Source of the DNA: Prunus persica
Lineage: Eukaryota > Streptophyta > Magnoliopsida > Rosales > Rosaceae
Length of the DNA: 64,000 nt
Reading direction: 5' to 3'
NCBI RefSeq assembly: GCF_000346465.2
Contig: NC_034011.1
Span: forward strand, 23,138,264 to 23,202,263
Both the position numbers and the translations under genes were made by a program. The notes under the pieces were generated by a model. That model saw only the letters and a list, made by a program, of their open reading frames with translations, ran no database searches and was not told the DNA's origin. Shown here piece by piece: positions 1 through 10,225 of this stretch. Numbering within the stretch: the stretch's first letter is position 1; each line of letters starts with the position of its first letter.

Positions 1-378
1 CCACAAAAACGATATTAGGCCTTTCCACCCTTTTCTTCTCTATCGCCAGTATGATGATTGCCTTTTTCTTGTGCCCTGGTCATTATGCTTGATAGAAAAT
101 TATGGATTGTTATTCCAATTATTTTACTGGCCAGTGTTCCAATCACCTTATTTGGATTGATGCAATTTCCCCTCCTTGCTGAGATTTCTATTTCTACTTA
201 TTTAAGAAAAATGTTTGACACAAGAAAATCAAACGCCGATACTAAATTCTTGATGCTGTGTAATTTAATGGTTTTTTCCCTTTTTATGACATGTGATGCT
301 GGCATCTATATGAGCAAAAGACAATGTACGAATTTCGTTTCTACAAGCAAAGTCCAACTGCTATTTCTATTTCGTTGA
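1..378 (+). pseudogene. 3' end of an ankyrin/PGG-domain gene (unit A), frameshifted
   Basis: The window opens inside the last exon of a gene of the same family as those at 35792, 49426 and 56054. The first 56 bases translate in one frame as the third transmembrane segment of the PGG region (TKTILGLSTLFFSIASMMIA). Compared with the copy near 54210 there is one extra base just after position 60, so the family frame hits a stop, and the last membrane segment (IPIILLASVPITLFGLMQFP) continues in another frame to a stop at 378. The family role is a plasma-membrane ankyrin protein with four C-terminal helices. A single extra base could be an assembly error, but if real this copy is broken. The rest of the gene lies outside the window. 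Confidence 0.75.
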
Positions 379-1100
379 ATATTTTTAGTTGAATGTAATG
401 ATTCGTTAATTGTTAATCACAAATTGAATAATTAATAATGATTCCAACTCTTCCCTCGCAACTTCCTAATTCAATCAGGGATAGAGATTCATTAGCCCAA
501 AATTTAGAATTAGGGAACCTTGTGTGTATGAAGATGTCTTTAAAGACCCAAAAGTTTTTAAAAGGGTGTCTAAGTCGTGACCCAATATAGAGACCACCAC
601 TACTGCTCTTAAAAACTCTTATTGAGGTCTTTTTGCGAGGCAACTGTTTTGAAGTGGGGTTGCTAAAATGTACGGACCGAAGGAGGGCCGTGGATGCTCG
701 TGATATAAGTCGGTTCGTCATGTTAACTTAAGTGATCAATCTTGGTCTTCCACGTCTTGTCAGTTAAGAGTCTATATTAAGAAATAAAGAAATAGTTTTT
801 TATGCTTCTGTTGGCTCTGTTTTGACTCTCATTGTTATGTCATGTACAAAGAACTATGCTATGTATGCATACGAGGGTTTTTTTTTGACAGTTTTACATT
901 GTGGAGTTTACATGCAGGTTTTGGGTTGAGTTGGGGTGCTTATCTTTTATTTTGCCAATTTTAAGAAGCTTCTATGAATTATGTAAGCAAAATATATTGT
1001 TAATTTTCTTGGAGATGATACTGTTAGCATCTTTCTCTGTTTTTGGTGTAGTTGAAATTCGGTTTTGTAACGACCACAAGCAACTAGTAGGGTGCCACAT
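379..1100. other. Intergenic DNA downstream of unit A
   Basis: AT-rich sequence with no recognisable coding region. A minus-strand frame at 413-721 has no family resemblance that I can see and is probably chance. Nothing further can be supported here. Confidence 0.5.
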
Positions 1101-1615
1101 TGTCAACAGATTTTTCTTTTCCTCTTCTATACTAGAAACTCTGAAAGAAAAGGAAAAAGCTTACTAAAATAACAATAATGGGCTGTTCATGGGCTGACAT
1201 GCCCAACATAATAATGGCCCACTAATGATTTTGCCAACAGAGCGAAATAGGAAAAAAAAAAATGGTTTTGGATATTGGTCTAACATTTTGTTGGTGTGAG
1301 AATCAGGATGTTCATTTTTCTGTTTTTCTTTTTTTTGTGACGCTTTTCATGGGAAACATGTTTGGTGGTGACTTGGTCAACATTACCAGAAGAGAGTTTT
1401 GAAAAAATAGAAACTGGGACATGGGTTTGCTCTTTATGATCACTATCACTATTTCATGATTTCAATGAACCAAAGTTTATTGCTCTTATACTGCACCATG
1501 AATTATATATAGCGAATGGTTCTTTGGATTTCTTGCTTTCTCTTGCAGCAATGTTGAGAATTAAAGAGAATCTATTGTTTTCTTTTCAAAAAGAAAAAAG
1601 AAAAAAGAAAACCTA
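1100..1615 (+). other. Duplicated upstream segment of an ankyrin/PGG unit, left part
   Basis: The stretch with TTTTCTTTTCCTCTTCTATA, the AAAGCTTA tract, GGATATTGG and GAATCAGGATGTTCATTT recurs in the same order at about 33740-34320 and 45460-45577/48021-48270, each time upstream of a PGG gene. It is therefore the 5' flank of a further family member. The element at 1616-8431 interrupts it and the flank resumes at 8432. No gene body follows, so this unit has lost its coding part. Confidence 0.7.
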
Positions 1616-1958
1616 TGTTGTAATGAAAGTGGTGAAGCCCACACAAAAAAGAAGAAGGAAGTAATAGTCAAAAGCTTAATGATGATGTTGGGAGCTTAGT
1701 CAAAAGCTTAATGATGATGTTGGGCAATGAAGCCATCCAATTTTCCTATAAATAGGCTTGCTCATTCAATTGTAGAACACACCAAAGGAAAAGAGAGGAA
1801 AGAAAGGAAGAGAAGAAAGGAAGAGTGAGAGGAAACAAAAGAGAGTGAGTTTTATCTGAGAGGAAATTCTGTCAGTGTAAACATCACAAGAGCAAATACA
1901 ATTCTATTCCCAATATTCAGTGGTACTTTTCATACTCTATTATTTTATTTTTATAACA
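1616..1958 (+). repeat. Left (5') LTR of the 1616-8431 element
   Basis: 343 bp, TG...CA, with a TATA-like CCTATAAATAGG near 1746. Inside it the stretch GTCAAAAGCTTAATGATG occurs twice in tandem. It differs from the right LTR by a few indels and substitutions, so the insertion is not very recent. Confidence 0.9.
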
Positions 1959-1959
1959 A

Positions 1960-1971
1960 GTTATCAGCACG
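1960..1971 (+). promoter_or_regulatory. Primer binding site candidate
   Basis: GTTATCAGCACG lies one base after the left LTR, where tRNA-primed reverse transcription starts in LTR elements. It differs from the TGGTATCAGAGC site of the other elements in this window, so another tRNA or a variant primer is implied. Confidence 0.6.
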
Positions 1972-2349
1972 ATAGTCTTTCTCATTTACTTCTAAATTTT
2001 CCCAGCTCAAGACTATGTGGTTATTTCTCTGTCTCCTCTCTGTCATATGTCTCTTCTCACTTTACTACTACAATGACATGCAAACTTTCTTTTTTCGTAT
2101 TCTCACAATTTTTATGTTACTTCATCCATGTTTATTTAATTTATTTTTTCATATTCTCACAATTTTTATGTTACTTCATCCATGTTTATTAATTTATTTT
2201 TTCGTACTGTAATTTGGAATGGTGTTGTTTTATACTCCATCCTGTTATTTTATGGTGGTGTAATTTCATTACCCATCACGTTGTAACACATATTATCGCA
2301 ATAAAAATGATGGTGTGATCTTAAAACTCATCTTATTATATCTTGAATA

Positions 2350-2888
2350 GTGGCGCAATTATATTGTCCACAATATATAATATGTTATATACTTCATATA
2401 TATTAGGTGGTGGTTTTATCCCCGCATTTACTTTATTTACTGTATAGTGTAGATTTATTATCCATACAGCAGTATTTATTTAAAAGTGTGGCGCGGGTTT
2501 ATCGTCCACACAACTGCCTTTAACATTTACTTTATTTACTGTATGGTGTAGGTTTGTTACCCACACAGTAGTATTTATTTAAAAGTGTGGCGCGGGTTTA
2601 TCGTCCACACAATTGTCTTTACTTTTTATTTAAAAGTATGGAGTAGAATTAGTGCCCATACAGCAAATTTACTTTATCGTACATTTACTTTATTACTTAA
2701 AGTATGGTGCGGGATTAACGTCCATACATGAAGCAATTTAATTTATGAATTTATTTTACCACACATTTACATTTATTTAAAGTATGTGGTCGAATTATCG
2801 TCCATACTAGCAAGTAATTTACCTTATGAATTTACTTTATCGCATATTTATTTTTATTTAAAGTATGGTGCGGAATTAACGTCCATAC
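2350..2888 (+). repeat. Series of hairpins with 14-nt loops
   Basis: At least eight units at 44-80 bp spacing share a stem of about 6 bp around a 14-nt loop, separated by AT-rich spacers such as TATTTATTTAAAA. Stems: GTGG/CCAC (2350/2368), GTATAG/CCATAC (2442/2462, one mismatch), GTGTGG/CCACAC (2486/2506 and 2585/2605), GTATGG/CCACAC (2541/2561, one mismatch), GTATGG/CCATAC (2636/2656, 2702/2722, 2863/2883). Loops are variants of TGCGGGATTAACGT. A stem base pair changes from G-C to A-T on both sides between units, so pairing is kept while sequence varies. Confidence 0.8.
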
Positions 2889-2921
2889 AGCAAACAATTT
2901 ATTTTATGAATTAATTATGAA

Positions 2922-3768
2922 GTATGATGAGTTTTATAGTATACAGAGATTAGGACCAGAAATTCCTTGATCCTCATCATACAACTACATCAGGACCTGA
3001 AGATCCTTGATGATGATAATGATATGAGAGCTAGCAGTCTCTTCGGTACTATATTTGTAAACAAGTAAACAAGTGATCGGACCTGAAGATCCTTGATCAT
3101 TGACATGTAAATAAAGACCTGGAGTTCCTTGATAATGTAACAATACCGTATTGGTTAATAGTACCGTACACACGAATAATAGTTGTACTGGCAAATATAC
3201 TGTACACATGAATAGACACATATTCATGACTTGATGAATGGTACCGTATACATGAATAGTGACGTACATAAATATTAACCACTTTTGGGTAAACCGTCAC
3301 TATATACAAAAGGGAACATGCAGTTCCTTAAACTCGTGGATGATCAATTAAATGAGAAGCCATAAGCTCCTCAAAACATGGACAATTACGTAAGGGCTTG
3401 AAGTCCCGAAATATGTACAAGAAATTATGAAAATGTCCATATCATGAGAATATGTGATTTTGGACTGAAGTTCAAAATCTAAGAGTATTGAATGTCCATA
3501 CCATGAAAATATGTGATTTTGGCATGAAGTTCAAAATCTAACAATATTGAAAACCTAAAGTTCCAACAGTTAAATGGACAACCCTTGAGTTATTATTAAT
3601 AAAGTTCGATTTTGTTATAATTGACACCTCAAGGAAGCAATATATTTTCTGAATTCCGATTGTTAAGAATGCACCGTGAAATCTATAATATCAGGATAAA
3701 CCTCAAAAGGATGAATTGCGGTACCCCACATATTTTGTTATATTATGTGATATGAGCCGGAAGCTCAT
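2922..3768 (+). repeat. Mixed hairpins, loops 5-10 nt with CCTGAAG or similar
   Basis: A 10-bp stem GTATGATGAG/CTCATCATAC (2922-2931/2973-2982) opens the series. Then come CATC-AGGA/TCCT-TGATG around CCTGAAGA (about 2988-3012), TGATC-GGA/TCC..GATCA around CCTGAAGA (3074-3099), CATGAATA/TATTCATG (3207/3221), GGAAC-ATGCA-GTTCC (3313-3327), two GATTTTG/CAAAATC hairpins (3456-3479, 3515-3538) and ATGAGC-CGGAA-GCTCAT (3752-3768). Loops keep a GAAG or GGAA flavour while stems are unrelated. Confidence 0.7.
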
Positions 3769-3969
3769 GGATCCAAATATATGAGAGATCCGAACCTGAA
3801 GTTTTAGGTACCCGGGCAAGAAGTTCCGGACTCACATGCATTGAAATATGTAATTTGAGAGATTTGATGTGGTTATTTGAACCTATAAGGCACAAGGTTC
3901 CAAACCGTCATTTTGAAAAACGTGAAAACCACTTGCGCCAATTTAAGAATTTACCCAATTATTATAACA

Positions 3970-4760
3970 GGAAAGGAGCATACAATAGATAGATTCTTTT
4001 CACTTGCAAGGAAGGAGCAGGCTCTGTAAAATCTATAAAATTCCATTATGTTCTGGAAGCCTCTGAAGGAAGAGGACGGCGCCTCTTAAGCTTAGCCATG
4101 AGCCTCTCGTGGTCTCCCAGAATCTTTTCATTGGAAATTTGCAGCATGTCAAGCCTTGTCTGCGTATCAATGGAGTATGAACTCACTAGTTTCAACAAGG
4201 CCTTATTTTCCTCTTTAAGTTTTTCAACCTCTTGCTGAGACTCATGAAGCATTCTCTGAAGAGACGAATTTTTAGTGTTCAGCTCCTGAATCTCATTTGC
4301 TCTGACATGCAAACCGTCATTTGCATAAGGTTCCAAACTGTCATTTTGAAAAGACGTAAAAAGCACAGGTGCAAATTATTATAATAGGAAAGGAGCATAC
4401 AACAGACAGATTCTTTTCACCTGCAACGAAGGAGCAGGCTCTGTAAAATTTATAAAATTCCATTATGTTATGGAAGCCTCTGAAGGAAGAGGACGACGCC
4501 TCTTAAACTTAGCCATGAGCCTCTTGTGTCTCCCAAAATCTTTTCATTGGAAATCTGCAGCATGTCAAGCCTTGTTTGCGTATCAATGGAGTATGAACTC
4601 ACCAGTTTCAACAAGGCCTTATTTTCCTCTTTAAGTTTTTCAACCTCTTGCTAAGACTTATGAAGCATTTTCCGAAGAGACAAATTTTTAGTGTTCAGCT
4701 CCTGAATCTCGTTTTTTTTGACATGCAAACAATGAGCCATGTTCGAAACAGAAGCAGCAC
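3970..4760. repeat. Tandem duplication of about 400 bp
   Basis: The block from the GAAAGGAGCATACAA stretch through GGAAGCCTCTGAAGGAAGAG and the coiled-coil coding sequence (about 3970-4370) is repeated with point changes at about 4380-4760. Both copies carry the same antisense frame. Confidence 0.8.
4046..4366 (-). pseudogene. Antisense coiled-coil ORF, copy 1 (C-terminal part)
   Basis: An open frame opposite to the LTR orientation encodes a hydrophilic heptad-like segment (NEIQELNTKNSSLQRML, then SQQEVEKLKEENKALLKL) and ends in a basic KLKRRRPLPS tail. It duplicates the C-terminal half of the frame at 4465-5013 but is open through the position where that copy has a stop. I do not recognise the family. 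It could be an accessory retroelement protein or a captured host fragment; the coiled coil suggests self-association but that is inference. Confidence 0.5.
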
Positions 4761-5013
4761 TCTGAATTCTAAAAGCCATTGAGTCATCAATAGCCTCTTT
4801 GTCAGACCTTCCTGTTAACAGTATTTCATCCATACAAGTAAGGAAATTCCTAGCTACTATGACAGTAATTGTATCATTCATCATCACATAATCATTAACC
4901 GTGAGATGACGATTTTAGGATACAAAGGATGGACGCCAGACTTTGGTGTCACTGGTTGTTTTGGGAGCAACATTTAAATCGAGATGCTTTAGGGGAGAAG
5001 AAGAGGAAGACAT
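4465..5013 (-). pseudogene. Antisense coiled-coil ORF, copy 2 (longer, with two stops)
   Basis: From an ATG at 5013 (minus) the frame reads MSSSSSPLKHLDLNV, meets TAA at 4917-4915, continues in the same frame as MMNDTITVIVARNFLTCMDE and AFRIQSAASVSNMAH, then into the same coiled coil as copy 1. It has a TAG where copy 1 has CAG (near 4651) and a small deletion further on. Being open for so long apart from single stops, it looks like a once-coding gene that is decaying. Product unrecognised. Its antisense placement inside an LTR element is unusual. Confidence 0.5.
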
Positions 5014-6032
5014 TATATTCAAGGAAAGTCTTAGAAAAGCTAAATTTTCAGAAAATGAAAGGGAGTTAAGTTGAAACGCAGTTACTCCAATCCGGCCTTG
5101 TATAGGTAATATCTATATACATAAATGTGGCATCGTTTTCAGGATCCCAATATTTTCTCGGATCCCCATATTCTTTTTCTTTTTCAAATTCCAAAACTTC
5201 ACGCGGCCTCCATTAATGTCTATTGGCACTTTAGGGGTTTCAAAGATTATTTTCGTCAAAGCCGATCTTGCTTTGCGGATTTCACGGAGTAACTTTTTCA
5301 AAAGCATCTCGAGAACCTCACAAATTTCAGTGGTTAATTTGAAATTCACCAGTTCTACCTATTCCTCTAATTTGTGTATAAATATGTTACTAACAAAATC
5401 TTCTTTGCAAAATACATCAATTTTTCTCCAGTTTTCTCCATATTTAGTGATGCAATATTCACTTGTTTTTCCTATCAGTGAGCACTTGATGTGCTTGAGA
5501 AGCGAGACTATCCCTGATCATCCATTCAAGAAGTGGGACTATCCTTGATCATGTTTCAGCGATTTGGGGAGCTATAGGGACGGCCATATGCTTTAATCTC
5601 CTGAAGTTCTTCTATGCTAGGAGAAATGAGAGTTTGTGGTCTGTTATCTCACTAGTTTCCTTCCCTGATTGCTTACCTACTCTGCAATCAATATCACAAT
5701 TCTTTGTATCTTTTCTTTATTTTATAACTCTTTTTTCAGAAGGGATTTTATTTTTTTTAGAACGAACATTTGAATAAAGAATCCATGTAGTGATCCTAAC
5801 ACTGAGGGTTATTTTTTTATAGAGACAGAAGAATTGTGATTTTTGATCTTGCAGGATATAACTAGAACATTAAGCATTACATTGTATTTGCTGAGCCATA
5901 TGAGCTTGAATGATATTTGAGCAAAGTTTCTCCCACCTAAGGATGTAAGCAATACTTGTGTTATTTCATGCTTGTACTCTTATTTTGATATTTGTACGAC
6001 ATCCTTAAAGGTAACCAAATGGGGAGATAAGG

Positions 6033-7316
6033 CCGTTCCAGAAGAACGCCATGCAAAGGATCATTCCAGAAGAATGACTTGCATTACAGATAGTTCCAGA
6101 AGAATGACTTGTATTATGACCATTCCAGAAGAATGGCTTGTATCATTCTGATATGTATTCATGAATTATTAATGCAAATTTCACAGATTGCAAGTTGAAT
6201 ACATTGATAATTCACCACATTGATTAAAGTCCCATAAGAACAGAACATGGGTATACCAGTGATTAATATGATGCACGCATGTTGAGTAGCAAATGATATG
6301 TATTGAAGTCCCGGAAAGACAATCCATTATCATGTCAATTCTAATACGGTGCACGCCTAATGGGTAGCAAATTATATGGTTTAAAGTCCCAGAAGGACAA
6401 TTAATTGACATGTATGTATTAATCTGTGGCATGCCTGCAACATGACAGATATATGGGTTCTAAATGTTTCAACTCCCTGAATGGAGATTATCTACCCCCT
6501 ACTGTAAAATAATGCTCCATTGGAGGTTAAGATCCACATTCTCAGATAATTCATCCTATAAGAGATGTCTGTCTGGAAAGAGACAATAAAATCCCCTTGA
6601 ATGGCTTGGGTATCCAAAAGCAAAGAAATGCTTATAATTAATGCATGTGTATGCACATGAGAATGGTGGGATCATAAATTGATGAATGACAATTTTTAAT
6701 TTTGGAGTAGCTATTCAAATCACCAATGGGTTGTGTTGATTGGAACCACGTTCTATTATTAAATGTCAACAACATCATTGGCCAAAAATGGAAAGAGGCA
6801 ATTCCATTACATATGAGAACGAAAGTGAAAGAATAAACCCATAGTACGAACCCCAAAAGATGTTAACCCTGAAAGTTATACTTGGATGTTCGGAATAAAA
6901 GAGGAATATACTCAATTTATATGACACAATGTTTCTGGTAGAATGTTGAGGTTCTCCATATTTACAGATGCAATCGTGCATTCTTATTGCACATTTACAG
7001 AGACCAACGTGTTATCTTTAGGGGTTATTAAATGCACGGAGCATATCGCCAGAAGCGATTCCCTAAGAGATGTTCAAGCAGAACAAATAGCTGGATATAA
7101 AGCTATATAATGTGTCATGAAGTGTAATCTCTTAAATAAAATCCTTGAAGGATTGTAATTGCATGAAGCAAGTCTCTGAAGGGCATGTGCCTGGAGCACA
7201 AATTTTGTACTTAATATTAATATGTATAAATTGCCTCAGTGAGTACATTAATTATAATATGGTTACAATACATTACAACTCCTGAAGAGTTAATTGATTA
7301 AAACTCCTGAAGAGTT
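6033..7316 (+). repeat. Scattered 5-nt-loop hairpins with loop CAGAA/CTGAA
   Basis: Perfect short stems around pentaloops: CGTTC-CAGAA-GAACG (6034-6048), TCATTC-CAGAA-GAATGA (6061-6077), CCATTC-CAGAA-GAATGG (6120-6136), GTCC-CAGAA-GGAC (6386-6398), ATCGC-CAGAA-GCGAT (7045-7059), TGTTC-AAGCA-GAACA (7071-7085), AATCC-TTGAA-GGATT (7140-7154), TGTGC-CTGGA-GCACA (7186-7200), AACTC-CTGAA-GAGTT (7277-7291 and 7302-7316). A longer one, ATTTCTATG/CATAGAAAT with a GTTTA loop, lies at 7572-7594. Degenerate members sit between (for example 6473-6486). Loops are alike, stems are not. Confidence 0.8.
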
Positions 7317-7904
7317 CAAGAAATATTTGTCTTGGCCTGAAGATCGAGACATTTTTATGTGGATTATCCGTTGGGCACTTAAATGATTTTTTTTGAAAAT
7401 ATACTGGACTGGACATTGCTTTTTCCAAATAGAGCTCAACTCCATCACCACCACTTTGGGATGATGTGAGACATATTTGATACTATCTCCGCATAAAACC
7501 ATATACAGACATATTCTTTTCAAGTGAACTTACAAATAGCCCAGGTTTTGTTTGATTCGCGGACTCTGGAAATTTCTATGGTTTACATAGAAATAGCTCA
7601 CTGGAAATATATTTGCTTACTCAATTACATGAATTGTTGATGGCTACATCATTCCCTCAGTACGAAAGATCTTGCCTCTAGAAAGACAGTCATGAAGATA
7701 TCAGAGGGAGATATTGTTCAAGGACAGCATCCAATAGTGTTACAAGATTGACTCATAGTAGTAGTATCAGCTACTACATTCAGAAAGATGATCAACAGTA
7801 TGGCTTAAAAGATATTTTGCCAAGCAATCAAATTAGAGCATGCAAAATCAAGGGGAGCATTCATAAGTCCTCTAACACAGGACATATGCACGTTGTACTA
7901 TTTT

Positions 7905-8090
7905 TCCTTCTACTAAGATTTTTCCCACTGGGTTTTTCCTAGCAAGGTTTTAACGAGGCAACATGAGCCCATTTACATTACCCTTATGTCCCAAATAAAG
8001 TTGTACTTTTTTTCATTCGCTTAGGTTTTTTCCCACTAGGTTTTTCCAAGCAAGGTTTTAATGGGGCAACCAATCTAGGGACATGTGGTC
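7905..8090 (+). repeat. Two copies of a copia 3'-internal motif
   Basis: TTTTTCCCACTGGGTTTTTC followed by CTAGCAAGGTTTTAACGAGG (from about 7918) recurs with changes from about 8029. From general knowledge this type of motif lies between the end of pol and the 3' LTR in many plant copia elements, which links the coding-less element to that superfamily. Confidence 0.55.
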
Positions 8091-8092
8091 TC

Positions 8093-8102
8093 TAAGGGGG
8101 AG
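8093..8102 (+). promoter_or_regulatory. Polypurine tract
   Basis: TAAGGGGGAG lies directly against the right LTR, the expected position for plus-strand priming. Confidence 0.8.
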
Positions 8103-8431
8103 TGTTGTAATGAAAGTGGTGAAGCCCACATAAAGGAAAAGAAGGAAATAATAGTCAAAAGCTTAATGATGATGTTGGAAGATTAGTCAAGAGCTTAATG
8201 ATGATGTTGGGTAAAGAAGCCATCCAATTTGCCTATAAATATGCTTTCTCATTCAATTGTAGAACACACCAAAGGAGAAGAGAGGAAAGAAAGGAAGAGT
8301 GAGAGGAACAAAAGAGAGTGAGTCCTATCTGAGAGGAAATTCTGTCAGTGTAAACATCACAAGAGCAAATACAATTCTACTCCCAATATTCAGTGGTACT
8401 TTTTATACTCTATTATTTTATTTTTATAACA
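8103..8431 (+). repeat. Right (3') LTR of the 1616-8431 element
   Basis: 329 bp, TG...CA, matching 1616-1958 with small indels; it is followed at once by the ACCTA target duplication. Confidence 0.9.
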
Positions 8432-8790
8432 ACCTATTATTTTCATGAAACACATGAAGACACCCAAACAAAGAAAAAGTAAAAGAAAGTAGGAATAAAG
8501 TAGGGGTTCGAAATGGGGCAAGCTTGAAGCAATCCCAAAAAAAGATGAAGATTCTTCAAAGCAAATTAGGCATTTCAATCTAAGTGATAACACACACAAA
8601 ATTAAACGTTGTTATTTGTCTTCTTATGGTATCCCAAACCTTTTTTGGCTCTCAATAACTTACGCAGCTTCATCTATATTCAATTTCGAATCCATCTTTA
8701 GTCTATTGTTCCTTGTGAACGACTAAAAGGATTGACTCACAAGTAGAATCCATCTTCAATCACCTACAGCCCTTTCCTTTATTTTTTGAT
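8432..8790 (+). other. Duplicated upstream segment of an ankyrin/PGG unit, right part
   Basis: GAAGACACCC..AACAAAGAAAAAG, the ACACACACAAAATTAAACG junction and CTATTGTTCCTTGTGAACGA match the flanks of units B (about 34320-34460 plus 35121-35290) and C (about 48290-48580). The match fades near 8790, before any exon 1. Confidence 0.7.
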
Positions 8791-8895
8791 TTAAAATACC
8801 CAATTTTTTCAAATAAAAACTTATGACTAGGATCTAAGTAAGCAAGTTACCTAATTCGGATTCTAAAACTACCCCTATTTACAAGTTTATGTGTT

Positions 8896-8956
8896 ATGTG
8901 GGTTGGGGGGGGTGGGGGGTGATGGTGTGGGAGAGGAGGGTGTGGGGGTTGGGTTG
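8896..8956 (+). other. G-rich tract able to form G-quadruplexes
   Basis: Runs of 8, 6, 3, 3, 5 and 3 consecutive G with short loops within about 60 bases on the plus strand satisfy the usual four-run G-quadruplex pattern. Surrounding DNA is AT-rich and non-coding. Confidence 0.6.
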
Positions 8957-9352
8957 TAACTAATGACACAAGTTGAATTTGGAAAGATCTCCAAATGGTT
9001 GTAATGGATGTAGGAATTAATTTAGAAACTTATTTGAAATTAAATATTAAATTCAACATTAGCGTATTAGTAATCTATAGGTGATTAACGTTTTGGTTTA
9101 TTTAAAAAAAAATTATGTTGTTTTCTTTTGATGAATTATACAACTAGTAATCTATTTTATTATAGTTTTATGAATTAGGGATTTGATTCTTATTGAAATT
9201 TCTAATTGACTCAATCTCTCCATTTAAGGGAAAGAATAGTTTCCTTATAGGGATTGTTCTTTGAAAAACCCTAGATGGACAAGAAAACTATAAATACATG
9301 CCTACATCACACTTACAAGATTCTTCTCACACCCAAAAAACCCTACACAAAC

Positions 9353-9354
<2 letters not shown>

Positions 9355-9404
<50 letters not shown>
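9355..9404. repeat. (CT)n microsatellite
   Basis: About 24 CT units, flanked by sequence rich in CTCACAC and CCACC. It resembles the leader-type CT tracts that also occur inside the long LTRs of this window. Confidence 0.95.
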
Positions 9405-9406
<2 letters not shown>

Positions 9407-9419
9407 CTCAAGCCACCAC

Positions 9420-9900
9420 CCACGGCTCCGGCCACCCGGCTCTCCCCGTGAGAGAAAACTCTGTCTACTTAGCTATTGTCGTATATTTTTCAAGATCCAA
9501 TTGAATTAACTTAGGCATTGGAGGGCTTTGGCCAACATCCCTTGGGTGTGATCCGTGACCTAAATTTATTTTACAGGAACCAAGGGAGAATAAAGAGAAG
9601 GAAGTTCGAGAGTGGAAGAATCTACACACGAATATTCTCCCGTGAGAAATTTGCACAAACACAAATCATGAAGACATTGAGATAGGACGAAAGTGATTCA
9701 GAAGATGATGAAGGAGGTCCCATATTTGCTGTTTTTGGAGAGTTGACTAACAAGAGAATGGAGGCTGAAAAAGATGAGGGCGGAGATGGTGCTGCTGCGA
9801 CCAAGGACGGTGACAGCCAACTTGGCACCCTTGAGAGAATAAAAACGCTAAAACGAGGCGGTTGATTTAAGAACATTTTGATGCAAATGTCGACTAAGTA
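9420..9900 (+). other. Leader-like DNA with a short acidic open stretch
   Basis: The stretch around 9510-9550 (TTAGGCATTGGAGGGCTTTGG) resembles leader sequence of some plant retroelements. A plus frame at about 9690-9865 reads as a hydrophilic acidic peptide (EGGPIFAVFGELTNKR, then MEAEKDEGGDGAAA) and stops. No clear start codon and no recognised family; it may be a remnant of an element gag or leader. Confidence 0.25.
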
Positions 9901-10008
9901 CTAACTGTTGAGCCTCCTGTATACAAGACGAAGATACATACAACAAAAAACTTACATAGATTAAAGTTTCTTCCTTTACAACCAATAAGAGAGTGAGAGA
10001 GAAGAAAA

Positions 10009-10152
10009 AAGCTTTCTTCCTTTAAAGACTGACATATATATTTCCTTCCTTTTCTAGATGGCTATAACTTTGTTACATGAAAGCTTTCTTCCTTTAAAGA
10101 CTGACATATATATTTCCTTCCTTTTCTAGATGGCTATAACTTTGTTACATGA
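10009..10152. repeat. Perfect 72-bp tandem duplication
   Basis: A 72-bp unit beginning AAGCTTTCTTCCTTTAAAG at 10009 repeats without change at 10081-10152. Identity implies a recent slippage or unequal exchange. Confidence 0.95.
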
Positions 10153-10225
10153 ATAGAATGGAACTTTGAAAAACAGAAACAATCTGAAAAACAATAATTG
10201 TAAATAAAATGAATTACTTCTTGTA

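Larger units (their letters stand above)
1616..8431 (+). mobile_element. Complete non-autonomous LTR retrotransposon, TSD ACCTA
   Basis: Two direct LTRs (1616-1958 and 8103-8431) begin TGTTGTAATGAAAG and end in CA. ACCTA stands at 1611-1615 and again at 8432-8436, a perfect 5-bp target duplication. A primer-binding-site candidate (GTTATCAGCACG) follows the left LTR and the purine tract TAAGGGGGAG precedes the right one. The internal 6.1 kb shows no gag, protease, integrase or reverse transcriptase in sense orientation, so it must move with enzymes from elsewhere. Instead it holds hairpin series, an antisense coiled-coil frame in two copies, and near 7909-8075 two copies of a TTTTTCCTAGCAAGG-type stretch of the kind found near the 3' end of many plant copia elements. 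A copia-derived non-autonomous element is the best reading. Confidence 0.9.

Noticed and set aside
413..721. Minus-strand open frame of 102 codons
   Set aside because: No motif, no homologous frame in the paralogous units, no splice or promoter context; likely chance.
2350..7594. CRISPR-like array
   Set aside because: Units are not identical direct repeats with unique spacers; the constant part is a loop, the context is a plant LTR element, and no associated genes exist.
9690..9865. Acidic peptide frame as a host gene
   Set aside because: No start codon in context, no introns or family match; it may be retroelement leader.
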